Notes: generated from the letters alone by a model not told the origin. Positions 45,395-55,528 are shown, counted from the first letter of the stretch. The stretch: DNA of 64,000 bases from Paraescarpia echinospica (GCA_020002185.1 CM034532.1:27573805-27637804); one strand, 5' to 3'. Numbers and translations are program-made.

Positions 45395-45427
45395 ATGACT
45401 AACGATTGGTGTTTGTTTCGTCTGTAG
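45322..45427 (+). other. Short intron, alternative donors
   Basis: 3' end: an ACTAAC branch-point consensus at about 45398-45403, then a T-rich stretch and TAG at 45425-45427. Possible donors are GTGAGG at about 45328 and a GC-type AAG|GCGAGT near 45353; both leave phase 0, which fits the next exon. An in-frame TAG at the acceptor rules out read-through from upstream. Confidence 0.55.
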
Positions 45428-46228
45428 GACGCTGTAATCGCCGCTGCTTTGCGCAGCATCATTGATGAGAGCTCGCCCCCAGCCGAGAAGCGCGCTAAAT
45501 CGGAAACGCCGCCGCCGCCTCCTCTTCCGCTCCTCACTGATGAAGACACGCAGACCATTCCTCCTCCCTCGCTGGCGAGAGAAGCGTCGATGTATCGGCC
45601 TTCAAACACCGCTGAAGCTCCGACGTACGTTACATTGAGTCCGGTGGTGCCGACAACAACAGCATCACTGCCATCACCACGTCTGGACGTGTTGTCTGTG
45701 CTTTCGGACAACTTTATACCGTGGGCCCGCGACAAAAAGCCAGTGATCGTGGGCACCCTCCAAGCCGACTCGGAGTGGAGCGTCCTCCATTCGTACGCCG
45801 GACGGCAAAGATGCATGATGGCCACCTTCGCCGAAATAGTCGGCGAAAGGGTAATGGAAAGTGCGCGTCAAGAATGCGGTGAGTGCCCGCCCGAGGAGGG
45901 CTGTCCCTTCGTACATATGTACGGCTATCGAGGAAGGAAGCCGAGCCGACGGTACAGGCTTGTGTACGAAAACGTGGCGGCCATAAATGTGTGGTTTTTT
46001 TCATTGGCGATCGACAGCTTTCTGCAGCAGACGTTGTTACCCGCTATTCGATTGAACGCGGTGCTAGAAGAACGATGCGTGCGCGTCGATCGATTTTCGG
46101 AACGTGCACTCATGCGCCAAGTGGCCGACTGGCTCATGGGCACGGACTGGACGACTCCGTTTGATCGTTCGCTCTTGGAACTGGCCGTACAGCATTATCT
46201 GTTGAAAAGAGCGTGTCTCGCCGACTAA
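45428..46228 (+). CDS. Second exon of the RPA-like gene, C-terminal domain of unknown fold
   Basis: About 266 residues. The first ~110 are Pro/Ser/Thr-rich with charged patches (EKRAKSETPPPPPLPLL), probably disordered. The rest is compact: HSYAGRQRCMMATFAEIVGE, a Cys cluster CGECPPEEGC, VWFFSLAIDSFLQQTLLPAI, and a C-terminal DWTTPFDRSLLELAVQHYLL. No ATG occurs early in the frame, so it depends on the upstream exon. I do not recognise the family. A poly(A) signal follows at 46850. Confidence 0.55.
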   Translation, partial: DAVIAAALRSIIDESSPPAEKRAKSETPPPPPLPLLTDEDTQTIPPPSLAREASMYRPSNTAEAPTYVTLSPVVPTTTASLPSPRLDVLSVLSDNFIPWARDKKPVIVGTLQADSEWSVLHSYAGRQRCMMATFAEIVGERVMESARQECGECPPEEGCPFVHMYGYRGRKPSRRYRLVYENVAAINVWFFSLAIDSFLQQTLLPAIRLNAVLEERCVRVDRFSERALMRQVADWLMGTDWTTPFDRSLLELAVQHYLLKRACLAD

Positions 46229-46261
46229 TATGCTGTGGCGACGTTTATACTGCCGAATTGT

Positions 46262-46840
46262 TGAACGTATTGCGCGCTTAAGTGGCACCCGCATAATTAT
46301 GTATTATCCTGCTGTAGCAGTGCTGACTATATAGCGCTGTTTAGTTGCATCGACATATTTACCCTGCTGTAGCAGTGCCGAATTGAACATTATTTGCGCG
46401 GTTTATTTACACCGATGAACATTAACCTGTGGCGTCGTTTATACGGCCGAACATTATATTTGCATCCTGCTGTGGCAGTGCCGAATTGAACATTAATTGC
46501 GCGGTTTATTTACACCGATGAACATTAACCTACGGCGTCGTTTATACTGCCGAACATTATATTTGCATCCTGCTGTAGCAGTGCCGCATTGAACATTGCG
46601 CGGTTTATTTACACCGACATATTTACCCTGCTGAGGCATAAAGCCTTATTAATCTGCTGTGGCATAAAGCCCTTACTGTGTATAACATGTAGCGCGGCTT
46701 ATTTACCCTGCTGTGGCATAAAGCCTTATTACCCTGCTGTGGCATAAAGCCTTACTGTAACATGTAGTAGCGCGGTTTATTTACACCGACATAATCCGCT
46801 GTGGCATAAAGCCTTACTGTGGTGATGTATGATGATGATT
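46262..46840. repeat. Degenerate repeats between early gene and polymerase
   Basis: Motifs alternate: cctgctgt(a/g)gcagtgccgaattgaacatt, gcgcggtttatttacaccga, and later cctgctgtggcataaagcctta. About ten imperfect units of 40-75 bp. No open frame. Position in the middle of the element suggests 3' UTR, enhancer or origin-like function, which is inference. Confidence 0.7.
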
Positions 46841-46849
46841 ATGATGCTT

Positions 46850-46855
46850 AATAAA
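46850..46855 (+). terminator. AATAAA poly(A) signal of the RPA-like gene
   Basis: Canonical hexamer followed by an A-rich stretch, 620 bp after the exon-2 stop. Confidence 0.5.
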
Positions 46856-46869
46856 ACGTATGAACAAAA

Positions 46870-47540
46870 AAAGCCCGCCTCCTGTTGTCGACACGTCCAA
46901 CTCTGCGTCAACATTCCACTACAAACAAACTGACGACGTCCCAGTACAAACAAAATCGCTGCCATCCAGTGCGTCGATACTACGAACTGACGACGGGTGG
47001 TAAGACAGCTTCCTCCTCCGCTGCTGCTGCTGCGCCGCCATCCCAGTGTAACAAACAACTGTAGAGTAGCGCCAAAACAATTCGCTTCCATCCAGCTAAC
47101 GGACGGGGTAGCCGACAGCGCTGCCACCTGAAGGCTATCCCAGTGCAAACAAACTTGACGGTAGCGCGCTGTCATCCAGCGCTTCGATACTACGAACCGA
47201 CGACGGGCAGTAAGACAGCCAGCCTCCGCCGCACCGTCATCCCAGTGAAACAAACAGAGTAGCGCGGGCGGTAAGACAGCCCAGTGAAACTGTACAGTAG
47301 CGCCAAAAACAAATAAAACACTGCCATCCAGACATACCCAGCGAGCCCCTGCTAACGGACGGGGTAGTCAGTCGACAGCGCTGACACCTGACGGCTATAC
47401 CAGTGCAAACAAACAAACAAACGTGACGGTAGTGCTGCCAACTGACGGGGCGGTGATTTCGCTGACAAGCTGCGAACAAACCGTACGGCGCGCGAGAAAA
47501 ATTCTCCCCGCCGTCCAGAAAATGGCGTCTGTCACCACCA
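46870..47540. repeat. Repeats upstream of the polymerase gene
   Basis: Recurring pieces: cagtgcaaacaaac / cagtgaaacaaac, gctgccatccag, cgacggg(t/c)(g/a)gtaagacagc and ctaacggacggggtag, three to five times each in shuffled order. No protein domain seen on either strand. Probably promoter or leader of the polymerase gene. Confidence 0.6.
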
Positions 47541-47657
47541 CCACCACCTAGCGGTCGTTCCGCGCAGACTTATAGTCGGTGTCGGTAATTCGTCGTAGTT
47601 AATATCGTTCCGGGCTCGACAAGGTCGAACGTGCGTTCCGCGCCGCTGTCACCGACG

Positions 47658-50600
47658 ATGCACGCATACCCGAAATACGATCGAACGTTCGCCCGTCGCC
47701 TCAATATGGTGCGGCATCTAAAAAGCTGCGGCGGCGGCGGCGCCGGTAAACACGCGTGTCCGAAATGCAATCGATCGTTCGCCAAGCGCGACCATATATT
47801 GAGACATTTAAGAGTCTGCGGTACGCCGCCGCCGCCGGCGCGCAATGACGACGACGACCTACGGCGTGCCGTTCGTGAACACTGGTCGAGCATCCGTACG
47901 TCTATAGTGCGTGGTCCCGTCCAGTCTAGATATAATTTCGATATGTCCGACTGTTCGGACACGTCCGCGCACGACGCCCGACTACGACCGATGTTCGAGG
48001 CGCAGACTCGAGCTTTTAAAATAAATTTATCGTACGGGTTTATCTTGCGTCACAGGGAGACGGGCCGACTCAGGTACTACCATTCTTCGTGTAAATGTTG
48101 CGGACGCTATCTCGAGTCGCCCGTCCTCGTTACCGAAGCCGCGACATTCGAACGTTTCCTCGACGCCGCCCGACAGCCCAACGTTCTGCAGTACGTGATC
48201 GCGCAGCGACCCGACTCGGGGTGGATCGCCGAGTTGGTGACGAACATTACGTACTTCCTCAACGCCATCATCAACCATCCTATCGGGTGCGCGCGCCAGC
48301 AGCGACTCCCCGACTACCAGCGCAACAACAAGGCGCAAATCGGCCTAGCGAAAGATCGCCACAATCAACCGTACACCGACAACCTGTGCCTCTTCCGCGT
48401 AAACGATTTGACGAATTCGGCCTTAAGGCTCTACGCCGACTACAGCGCCGCCGGCGGCGGCCAACCTTACTACGCGTTCGCCGGCGTCCCGCTGAACGAA
48501 CTCGACCGGGTGGAGACGGTCGTCGAAACGAATGTGACCGTGTATCGACTGACGGAGTAGGGCACCACCGCTTAAGTAGTCCGCCGAACCCTCCACCGCT
48601 ACCCGACTACCATGAGCGTCAATCTGTGCGAGACGCACTATTCCTACATAACCGACGTCTCGCTGTTCTGTCGCTCGTACCTATGCGGTAAGTGCGGCAA
48701 GGCGCTGTGGCCGACCGTCCATCGACTGCGGCGTCACGAGGCGACGTGCGAGGGCGGCGTTCGCAACGTCTTTCCCAGCGGCGTCTACCATCTGACGCCG
48801 TCCGTGTTTCAACAGCTGGAGGACGAGGGCGTCTACGTGAACGAACGCCTGCGCTACTACCCGTACAGGGCGACGTACGACTTCGAGTGCTACTTCGACG
48901 ATCGCGACCTGCCGGCGGACAGCGCCAAATGTCGGTGGATAGCGCGACACGAGATACTCAGCGTGAACGTCGCCTCGAACGTCCCCGGGCACGAGACAGC
49001 GCGTCACGTCCGGCGATTCGGGCGAGCTCGCGAAGCGCCTGATCGACGCCCTGGAGGCCATGAGTGAGGCGGCGTGCGCGGCTCTGCGACCGTCGTTCGA
49101 CGCGATCTTCGAGGCGATCGCCACGCTCGACGATGAATGGCGAGCTCGCGCGAAGGAGAAGGAGGCGTCGCGCGATAAGAGCCCGTACACGGTGCTCGGC
49201 GACCGCCTGTGGACGCACCTGCGCCGCCTCCCCGTCCTCGGCTTCAATTCGGGCAAGTACGACTTCAACGTCGTCAAGAAATAACTGACGCCCCTGTTCG
49301 TGACCAGCGAGGCGCAGAGCGTCTCGTCGGCGTTTACGATCAAGCGTCAGAACAACTTCATGTGCCTAACGACGGCGATGCTCAAGTTCCTGGACATCAC
49401 CAACTACCTGGCCCCCGGCGTCAGCTACGACAGGTTTCTGAAGGCCTACGACTGCGAGGCGACGAAGAGCCACTTTCCCTACGAGTACCTCGACGACCTC
49501 CAAAAACTGAACGAGACCAAGCTACCGCCGCGCGAGGCCTTCTACAACCACCTGAAGCGCGAAGGCATCTCCGCCGCCGAGTATGAGGGTTGCGCGAAGG
49601 TATGGCGAGACGAAGGGATGACGACGCTGCGGGACTACCTCGTGTGGTATAACAATAGGGACGTGGTGCCTTTCCTGAAGGCCGTCGACAAGCTGTTCGC
49701 CTTCTATCGGCAGCGCCTCATCGACATGTTCAAGTACGCCATCAGCGTACCGGGCCTGACGCTGCTGTACCTGTTCAACGATCTGCCGTCGACGCTCCAC
49801 TTTACGCTCTTCAACGAAAAGAACAAGGACCTGCACCGGCTCCTACAATCGCAGATCGTCGGCGGCCCCTCGATCATTTTCGCGCGCTATCACGAGGCCG
49901 ACGTGACCGCTCTTCGGCGCGAAGAGTACGGCGAGTCGGCGCGGCCGTGCCGCTCGATTGTCGGCTTCGACGCAAACGGCCTCTACCTATGGGCGATCAC
50001 GCAGGAGATGCCGACGGGGTGGTACACGCGCCGTCGCGTGGAGAACGCCTTTCGGCCGGAACGCGTGCACCGCTACGGCCGCCTGGCCGTGGAGTGGTTG
50101 ACGTGGATGGCGGCGCGGACGGGGGCGCGCATACGACACCAGCTCAACGGGCGCGAGAAGCGCGTCGGCATGTACTGGGTCGACGGCTGCTGTCGCGAGA
50201 CGTGGACGGCGTACCAGTTCCAATGGTGCTTCTTCCAAGGCTGCCCGTGCACGGGGAAGGAGACGAACGCGGTGAACTGTACGCCGAGACGGCCTCCGTC
50301 ACGGCCTCCCTTCGCCGATTCGTCACCATCGTCGAGATGTGGGAGTGCCGGTGGTGCGCGACGAGACCGCCTCCGCGGAGCTGCACCGGCGACGCCGCCG
50401 TTACGCGGTCGACGATCCTGAAGGCCGTGCTCGACGGCACGCTGTTCGGCCTCGTCGATTCCGACATCGCCGTTCCGGCCGACGTGGTGGTACACATACA
50501 GCCGATCTTCAAGAACGCCTACATCGCGCGCGACGATCTCAGCCCGTTCATGCGTCGCTACGCCGAAACGCACGAGCTCCTCGCCCGGCCTCAGCGCACG

Positions 50601-51613
50601 CTCGTGGGGGAGCTTCTTCGGCGCCAAGATTCTGCTCGCGACGCCGCTACTGCGGTGGTATCTGCGGCAAGGACTCATCGTCGAGCGCGTCTACCAGATC
50701 GTCGAGTACGAGCCGGTCGCGTGCTTTCGTCCCTTCGTCGACACTGTCTCCGCCGCGCGACGCGGGGGCGACGCCGACCCCGACAAGGCCATCATCGCCG
50801 ATACGTTCAAACTTCTCGGCAACAGTTCCTACGAGAAAACGATCACGCGGGTCGACCTGCACCGCGACATCAAGTTCTGCACGTCCGCCGGCGCCGGCGC
50901 CGGCGCCGCGATGCTGATCAACGATCGTCGCTTCCGTCAGCTCGACGTCGTCGTTCCCGACGGCCTGTACGAGGTGGCGCTGAACAAGCGAACCATCCGG
51001 TACGCGCTGCCCATCCAGATCGGCTACAAGCTGGAATTTTACTACGATTTCATCGCCGCTTACATTCCGCGCCCCCTGTTCCAATACTGCGCGATGGACA
51101 CGGACTCGGCGTATTTGAGCCTCGCGGGACGCGACCTCGACGAACTCGTAGCGACGGCTAAGCGCGAACACTACTTTCGGCACCGCGGCGAGTGGTTCCC
51201 GTCGAAACACTATGACGCACACGCGGAGGCGTACGTGCGGCGCCGTATCGCCGCCTGACGAGTGTTGCGCGAGACGGCGCAGGTACAAAAAGCGAACGCC
51301 GGGCCTCTTCAAAGAGGAGTGGTCCGGTCGCGGAATCGTCGCGCTCTGCAGCAAGACGTACTACTGTTTCGGCGGCGACGGCGGCCACAAGTACAGTACG
51401 AAGGGCCTGAGCAAGCGTCAGAACGACGTCGACAAGGTCGTCTTCCTCGGTGTGCTGCGCGGCCGACGGAGCGCCGGCGGCTGGAACCGCGGCTTCCAAG
51501 TGAAGGAATCGTCCGTGCTGACGTACATTCAGGAGCGCGCGGCGTTAAGCTACTTTTACGCCAAACGTCGCGTGCTTGACGAAGGCGTCACGACGGCGCC
51601 GATACTCGTATAA
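47658..51613 (+). pseudogene. Protein-primed family-B DNA polymerase (Polinton type), decayed
   Basis: Would replicate the element from protein-primed ends. Roughly 1300 codons from ATG 47658 to a stop at 51613. N-terminus: two finger-like units, the first with both Cys changed to Tyr (YPKYDRTF), the second intact (CPKCNRSF...HLRVC). Then a domain with AFKINLSYGFILRHRETG and RYYHSSCKCC. The exonuclease motif TYDFECYF is near 48880 and FNSGKYDFNV near 49255. Polymerase motifs: FDANGLYLW near 49970, LLGNSSYEKT near 50815 (Glu where the family usually has Gly), and MDTDSAYL near 51100. Breaks: in-frame stops at 48558, 48573 and 49282; frame changes near 49005, between 50040 and 50800, and near 51230. 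The GC-rich codon use differs from flanking DNA. Confidence 0.9.
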
Positions 51614-51745
51614 GGGGGGACTCACTCACTAGAAGTAGGGATCCTACCTAGGGACCACTAGTTAGGACCTATCCCTAGGGGTAGGGACCCTACCTACCTA
51701 GGGACCCCTAGATAGGACCTACCCCTAGGGTATGTATGTATGTAT
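51614..51745. repeat. Palindromic CCTAGG-rich block between convergent genes
   Basis: Repeated cctaggga, accctacct and ccctagggg steps in both orientations form several possible hairpins, followed by (gtat)n. It lies just past the polymerase stop and before the poly(A) signal of the opposite gene cluster, so it may end transcription from both sides. Confidence 0.55.
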
Positions 51746-51793
51746 GTACGAACTTAAAAAATGAGTAAACACGCGGTACAGTTTTCATCGTTT

Positions 51794-51799
51794 TTTATT
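51794..51799 (-). terminator. AATAAA poly(A) signal of the virion-gene strand
   Basis: TTTATT on +, downstream of the protease gene on -; the only good signal at the end of the virion cluster. Confidence 0.5.
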
Positions 51800-51974
51800 T
51801 ACTTGAACAACCTCACTATTTCGGTCTTGCCTGCGTAGCGCGGCAAGGAGCCCGCGACCGACGGGTCCGACAAAGTCGGTTCGGAAACTCGGTCGTCTAA
51901 TAACAAGCGATAAGCGTTCAATGCGGCTTTAGCCAGTCGAATACGAGACAGTCGTTGGCCACCCTATTGGGGCC

Positions 51975-52367
51975 GAACAGTCACTGGAAGCCGCTTACCG
52001 GCATACCGCGGCATCGTATGAACAAGTAGGCGACGCAATATTATCCGCACACGTTAGATATACCGCTCTGCAGTCTCTTGTCGTTGTACGTCCACGAGTC
52101 GCAGTTGCGACGAAGGAAGGCGCGGAAGTCGGTGTGCCGCGGCGGCCGGCCGTACGAATCGAAGTACTCGCTTCGCCGGTCGGCGTCCACGTAGACGGCC
52201 ACCCAGTGCTCCCCCGGTTCGTCGCAGTCGTCGGTGTTGCACACGAACGCCGTCGGGGAGGCGGTGAGCCGCCGTACCGGTAGCTCGTCTTTAGGCACGA
52301 CGCCAACGACGATGTTTTTAGTGTACGCGTCGACCGCCAGGCGACGTATCAGCTGAAACGTGTCCAT
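51975..52367 (-). pseudogene. Adenain-like cysteine protease, interrupted at the active site
   Basis: Family role: maturation of virion proteins. From ATG 52367 the frame reads MDTFQLIRRLAVDAY, then GEHWVAVYVD with the catalytic His, SEYFDSYG with the acidic residue, and LQSGISNVCG. A TAA stop (52041-52043) falls between the conserved CG and the YC that holds the catalytic Cys; the frame continues with recognisable sequence to about 51975. The start overlaps the end of the capsid gene by about 50 bp in another frame. Confidence 0.8.
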
Positions 52368-53669
52368 CTGAGTAGTCGTACACGACGTTCCGGTTCTTGT
52401 CGATTTCGAGCACCGTCTCGAACTCCCCATACACGACGACGTTCACCGTCCGGGGGAGCGCGTGCGCGAAGTGGATCTCGGCGCGCAGGTTCCCCTTACG
52501 CACGACGTTGAAGTGTTCGCCGTCGCAGCAGTCGGGCGACAGGTCGAAGCCGAAGACGGTGTAGCCGTCGCCGAATTCGGCGCGCGTCAGGTCGAACCCC
52601 ACGTCCTCGTACGCCTTCCCCGTCGCGGCGAACAGGTTCATGTAGCTTCGGATGTAGCGCCGATGCGCGAAGTCCGGCTGCAGCGGCTTGCTCGGCACCT
52701 GGCGTCCGTCGACGTAGAGGGCGAGGAAGTTTATGTCGTTGTGCTTCGCGTTGAACGGGTTTTTATCGTAGGCCCCGTTGTAGGAGTCGTTGTCGATCAG
52801 GCACATGAACACGCGTCTCAGGAGTGTGCCCAGGTAGACGTTCTCGTGCGAATGAGACATCGTGCCCTGCGGTATCGAGAACACCTTGCAGTCGACGCGA
52901 CGCATCGGGTACTTGGCCGCCCCCGCGTCAACGCTTTGATGTGACCGAGCTGGACGGCCGGGTTCACCTTGGCCTTTCGCACCTGCAGGTAGGTCTCCAG
53001 CAGGACGATCTTGAACCCCGGATCGACGACGTCGACAAGGAGCGCGAAGGCGTCCTTGCTTCGCACCAGTCACACCTTTTCGTCGACGCCGTTCAGCAGG
53101 TACCGGTTTTGCCTGAACACGTCGACGTGCAGGCGTCCCATTATGTCGAACTCGCGGCTGCCGTGAATATAGTGGTGCCGATGCGCGTACCTGCCGTTGT
53201 TGTTCCCCGCCGTCTCCACGCGCCCGGCTGTGTCCTTGCACCACAGGTCGGCCTCGAGCTGCGAACTTTTTGCGTCGGACCCGTAACTGAGCAGGGTCTC
53301 GATGTAGGCACGGTACGGGTACGTATTGGTCGACGACGTCACGAGCGTGCCGTTCAGCGACAAGTCGACCTGACTCAACATCGAATGCAGGAAATTGTTG
53401 ACCGGAGCTACGACGCTGTCGTTCGCGAGATCGGTGCCGTCCCCCTTCACCACCTTGACGCGCACGTACAGTCTAACGGTCGCCAGGTCCAGATAGTCGT
53501 CTCCGGTGCCCGGAATGAGAAACTCGATAGGGCCGCCAGCGTAGAGGGCCGTCAGCGGCTGGAGATCGATCGTCTGGCCGCTATCGATGCTCGTCTCCGT
53601 CGTCGGGACGCTGAACAGGTCCAGTTCGCTCTTTACGCCCTCGCACGACTGTCGATGCATGAACGCCAT
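52318..53669 (-). pseudogene. Major capsid protein (double jelly roll), broken
   Basis: Forms the hexameric capsomers in Polintons and adintoviruses. From ATG 53669: SELDLFSVPTTETSID, GGPIEFLIPGTGDDYLDL, APVNNFLHSMLSQVDLSLNG and YPYRAYIETLLSYG of the first jelly roll. An in-frame TGA at 53070 is followed in the same frame by RSKDAFALL...VRKAKVNPAVQL. A frameshift near 52935 leads to AKYPMRRVDCKVFSIPQG, DINFLALYVDGRQVPSKPLQ and the C-terminal VNVVVYGEFETVLEIDKNRN. Two lesions in about 445 codons, otherwise well preserved. Confidence 0.88.
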
Positions 53670-53676
53670 TCTTCTT

Positions 53677-54105
53677 CTACGCGGGGAATACGTCGTCGCT
53701 CGACGTGTGCTCCTTTCGACGGCGCTTCTTCTTACTGGTCGTCGCCGGCGTGCCGGGCGGTTTTATGCGTCGTCGTCGTCGTCGTTTTTTCGGCGGTGGC
53801 GGAGGCGAGTTCAACAGCCCGTCGAGAAGGTCGGCGCCCGCCTCCTTCGCGCGTCGCTTTACCGACTGTTTCAAATTGCCGCCGGCGACGACGTTCCGCG
53901 CCACGCGCACGCCCGTATTGAGAGCGCGCTTGCCCAGCGCCACGGCCCCTCTCTTGATGAGCGGCATGGCGCTTCGAAACAAGCTGCCGAAGAGATTACC
54001 CAGGCCGTGTCCCCTCTGCGATCGGCCGCCGACGAACACCGGCAGGCCTCCGCCGACCTGCCGTGTGTAGTAGTCCTCGTACACGTTGCGCCCGCTTCTC
54101 GTCAT
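53677..54105 (-). CDS. pVI-like minor virion protein
   Basis: 142 aa, intact, starting at ATG 54105 and ending 8 bp before the capsid start. N-terminal half: GGGLPVFVGGRSQRGHGLGN and a glycine/arginine-rich amphipathic part (AVALGKRALNTGVRVARNVV). C-terminal half very basic, with PPPPPKKRRRRRR and a KKKRRRKE cluster. The GLPVF...RGHGLGN pattern recurs in Polinton/adintovirus proteins likened to adenovirus pVI, which sit under the capsid. DNA binding of the basic tail is inference. Confidence 0.75.
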   Translation of the reverse strand: MTRSGRNVYEDYYTRQVGGGLPVFVGGRSQRGHGLGNLFGSLFRSAMPLIKRGAVALGKRALNTGVRVARNVVAGGNLKQSVKRRAKEAGADLLDGLLNSPPPPPKKRRRRRRIKPPGTPATTSKKKRRRKEHTSSDDVFPA

Positions 54106-54107
54106 CG

Positions 54108-54953
54108 TCAGAACAGTTTTGACTTGCAGCGTCTCACGTGAAGCGTCGTCACGAATTTTCCGTGCTCGAATGGTATCGGCTGACCGATGTCGTCTCTTAT
54201 ATCTATCTCGATCGAATCGAATTGGCGACGCAGGAGCGGCGCGTATTGGACGCGGTCGAAGACGTTCGATACGATGTACCCGTTCGAACCGTAGGCGGGC
54301 ACGGATCGGAGGAGGGGGGCGAATACGTCGCCGACGATGCGCGGCTCCACGATGTCCGTGTACACGTACATGGTGTCGACGCCGCCGTTCATGTCCACCG
54401 TGTGGTCCCCCTCGAACTCGAAGGTATACCCTACGGGCAGGCCGTCATAGTCGCTCGACGGCGGCACGTAACTTGCGATACGGTCCGACTCTAAGCCTAG
54501 TATCTTTTTCAGGTGGCTCCGCGGGGGCATGTTAAATTCGACGCCCGCCGATAGACGCATCGTCATCCGATTAGAGACGGGGCTGTACTCCAGGCGCGCC
54601 TTGACTCTATCGGTGCTCAGTCTCGTCAGTGTCTCGTTAATTTTGTGCATCAGCTCGAAGGCGCTGTTGTAAAAGCCGTGCGGGATGGTGCCCTGCCGGA
54701 GAATTTTACTCTCGTCCGCGGTGGTATTCAGGCCTTCCTCCCCCGTCTTGCAAGCCAAGAAGAAGTAGGCGTCCTCTTCTCTCACGTTGTACCAGCTATG
54801 CGTGTACTGTAGCGACACCAGCCCGCATTCCCACCGCCCCGACAGGCCGACGCATTGCGGCAGATTCGTTGTGTAGTGTGTCAACGTGTTTTCGGGGTGC
54901 GTCTTCATAGACGCGTTGCTCGGCAACGTCACGAAAAAGTCAGACGACGCCAT
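54108..54953 (-). CDS. Minor capsid (penton-like) protein
   Basis: 281 aa, intact from ATG 54953 to a stop directly ahead of the pVI-like gene. It opens with SSDFFVTLPSNASMKTHPEN, then LTHYTTNLPQCVGLSGRWEC and GLVSLQYTHSWYNVREEDAY; near the end IEIDIRDDIGQPIPFEHGKF is followed by VTTLHVRR. This start-to-end pattern is conserved in Polinton/adintovirus minor capsid (penton, single jelly roll) proteins. No frame lesions, unlike the neighbouring major capsid gene. Confidence 0.75.
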   Translation of the reverse strand: MASSDFFVTLPSNASMKTHPENTLTHYTTNLPQCVGLSGRWECGLVSLQYTHSWYNVREEDAYFFLACKTGEEGLNTTADESKILRQGTIPHGFYNSAFELMHKINETLTRLSTDRVKARLEYSPVSNRMTMRLSAGVEFNMPPRSHLKKILGLESDRIASYVPPSSDYDGLPVGYTFEFEGDHTVDMNGGVDTMYVYTDIVEPRIVGDVFAPLLRSVPAYGSNGYIVSNVFDRVQYAPLLRRQFDSIEIDIRDDIGQPIPFEHGKFVTTLHVRRCKSKLF

Positions 54954-54962
54954 CGCGTCTAA

Positions 54963-55249
54963 TAGACGGACTCGGTAGTAGGTAGCCGAGGCAACTACTC
55001 AGCAGCGCCGTCCACATGTTGGAGTCGCGTTAGATTGTATATACTGACGACGATCACCGTGTACAGGACGACGATCTGGCACAGGAAGATGATCTCGGCT
55101 TTAGGGCATTCTTTACCGCAGAGACGCCACGGAACGTTCGTGACGGAGGAGTCGTCGACAGCATCGGGCGCATCCACAGAGACGCATGAGTCGACAGCGG
55201 GTTCTTCGACAAACACGCCTGAGTCGACGGCGGTATTCAGCTGCTGCAT
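54963..55249 (-). pseudogene. Small membrane virion protein, frameshifted
   Basis: From ATG 55249: an acidic Val/Asp/Ser-rich N-terminus, then GKECPKAEIIFLCQIVVLYT followed by VIVVSIYNLT, a hydrophobic transmembrane helix. This frame stops near 54995, while a second frame over the same region carries MWTALLSSCLGYLLPSPSIR, which belongs to the same conserved Polinton protein family as I recognise it. A frame break near 55025 separates the two. The gene lies 10-40 bp before the penton-like gene. Confidence 0.65.
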
Positions 55250-55528
55250 TGGCTGCTGCTGCTGTCGTCTCGACGGTGCACATCACGCGACTGCCGTCCG
55301 ACGCTACGGCGTCCTTCCTTTATCGCGTACGGGAGGCGGCCTTATCGCGCAGCAACGCCATAGATCGAGTTCGCCAACGGGTCCGTCTGGTACGAACGTG
55401 GCGCGGCGACCGCGGTCTTCTAATCTGCAGTCTACTAATACAGCACGGTCCCGTAATAAAGAACGAAAAGCCGTTGCACAGCCCCGCCTCGTGCAGTCGC
55501 CAGCATCCCGCATGTAGCATCCAACGCG
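55250..55528. other. Interval between membrane gene and integrase
   Basis: The only open frame of note on - is a 70-codon Arg/Cys-rich one (55320-55532) without recognisable pattern. It may be a remnant of the membrane gene's leader. Nothing supported. Confidence 0.4.

Larger units (their letters stand above)
28654..45792. repeat. Direct repeat of 11554-27653 (probable second haplotype)
   Basis: The first base after the gap aligns with 11554 (offset exactly 17100). Order and content are collinear to the left gap edge (27653 matches 45792, offset 18139). In a 600-base sample (12071-12660 against 29171-29760) I count four substitutions. Larger differences: CA array, 72-bp array (two units), 124 bp at 36028-36151 and 1037 bp at 40595-41631, both absent from the first copy. 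Confidence 0.95.

Noticed and set aside
45322..45427. Independent start of the second RPA-gene exon at 45449
   Set aside because: The codon there is TTG; no ATG occurs until far into the exon, and an in-frame TAG precedes it.
28654..45792. True tandem segmental duplication
   Set aside because: Not excluded, but the nominal-size gap and allele-like differences make unmerged haplotypes the simpler reading.
48681..49343. 220-codon - strand frame opposite the polymerase, and similar antisense frames at 50073-50678 and 50647-51354
   Set aside because: Shadows of GC-rich coding sequence; no domain, and the + strand has the polymerase motifs.
52824..53921. 365-codon + strand frame opposite capsid genes
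   Set aside because: Antisense of MCP and the pVI-like gene, which have clear family motifs on -.
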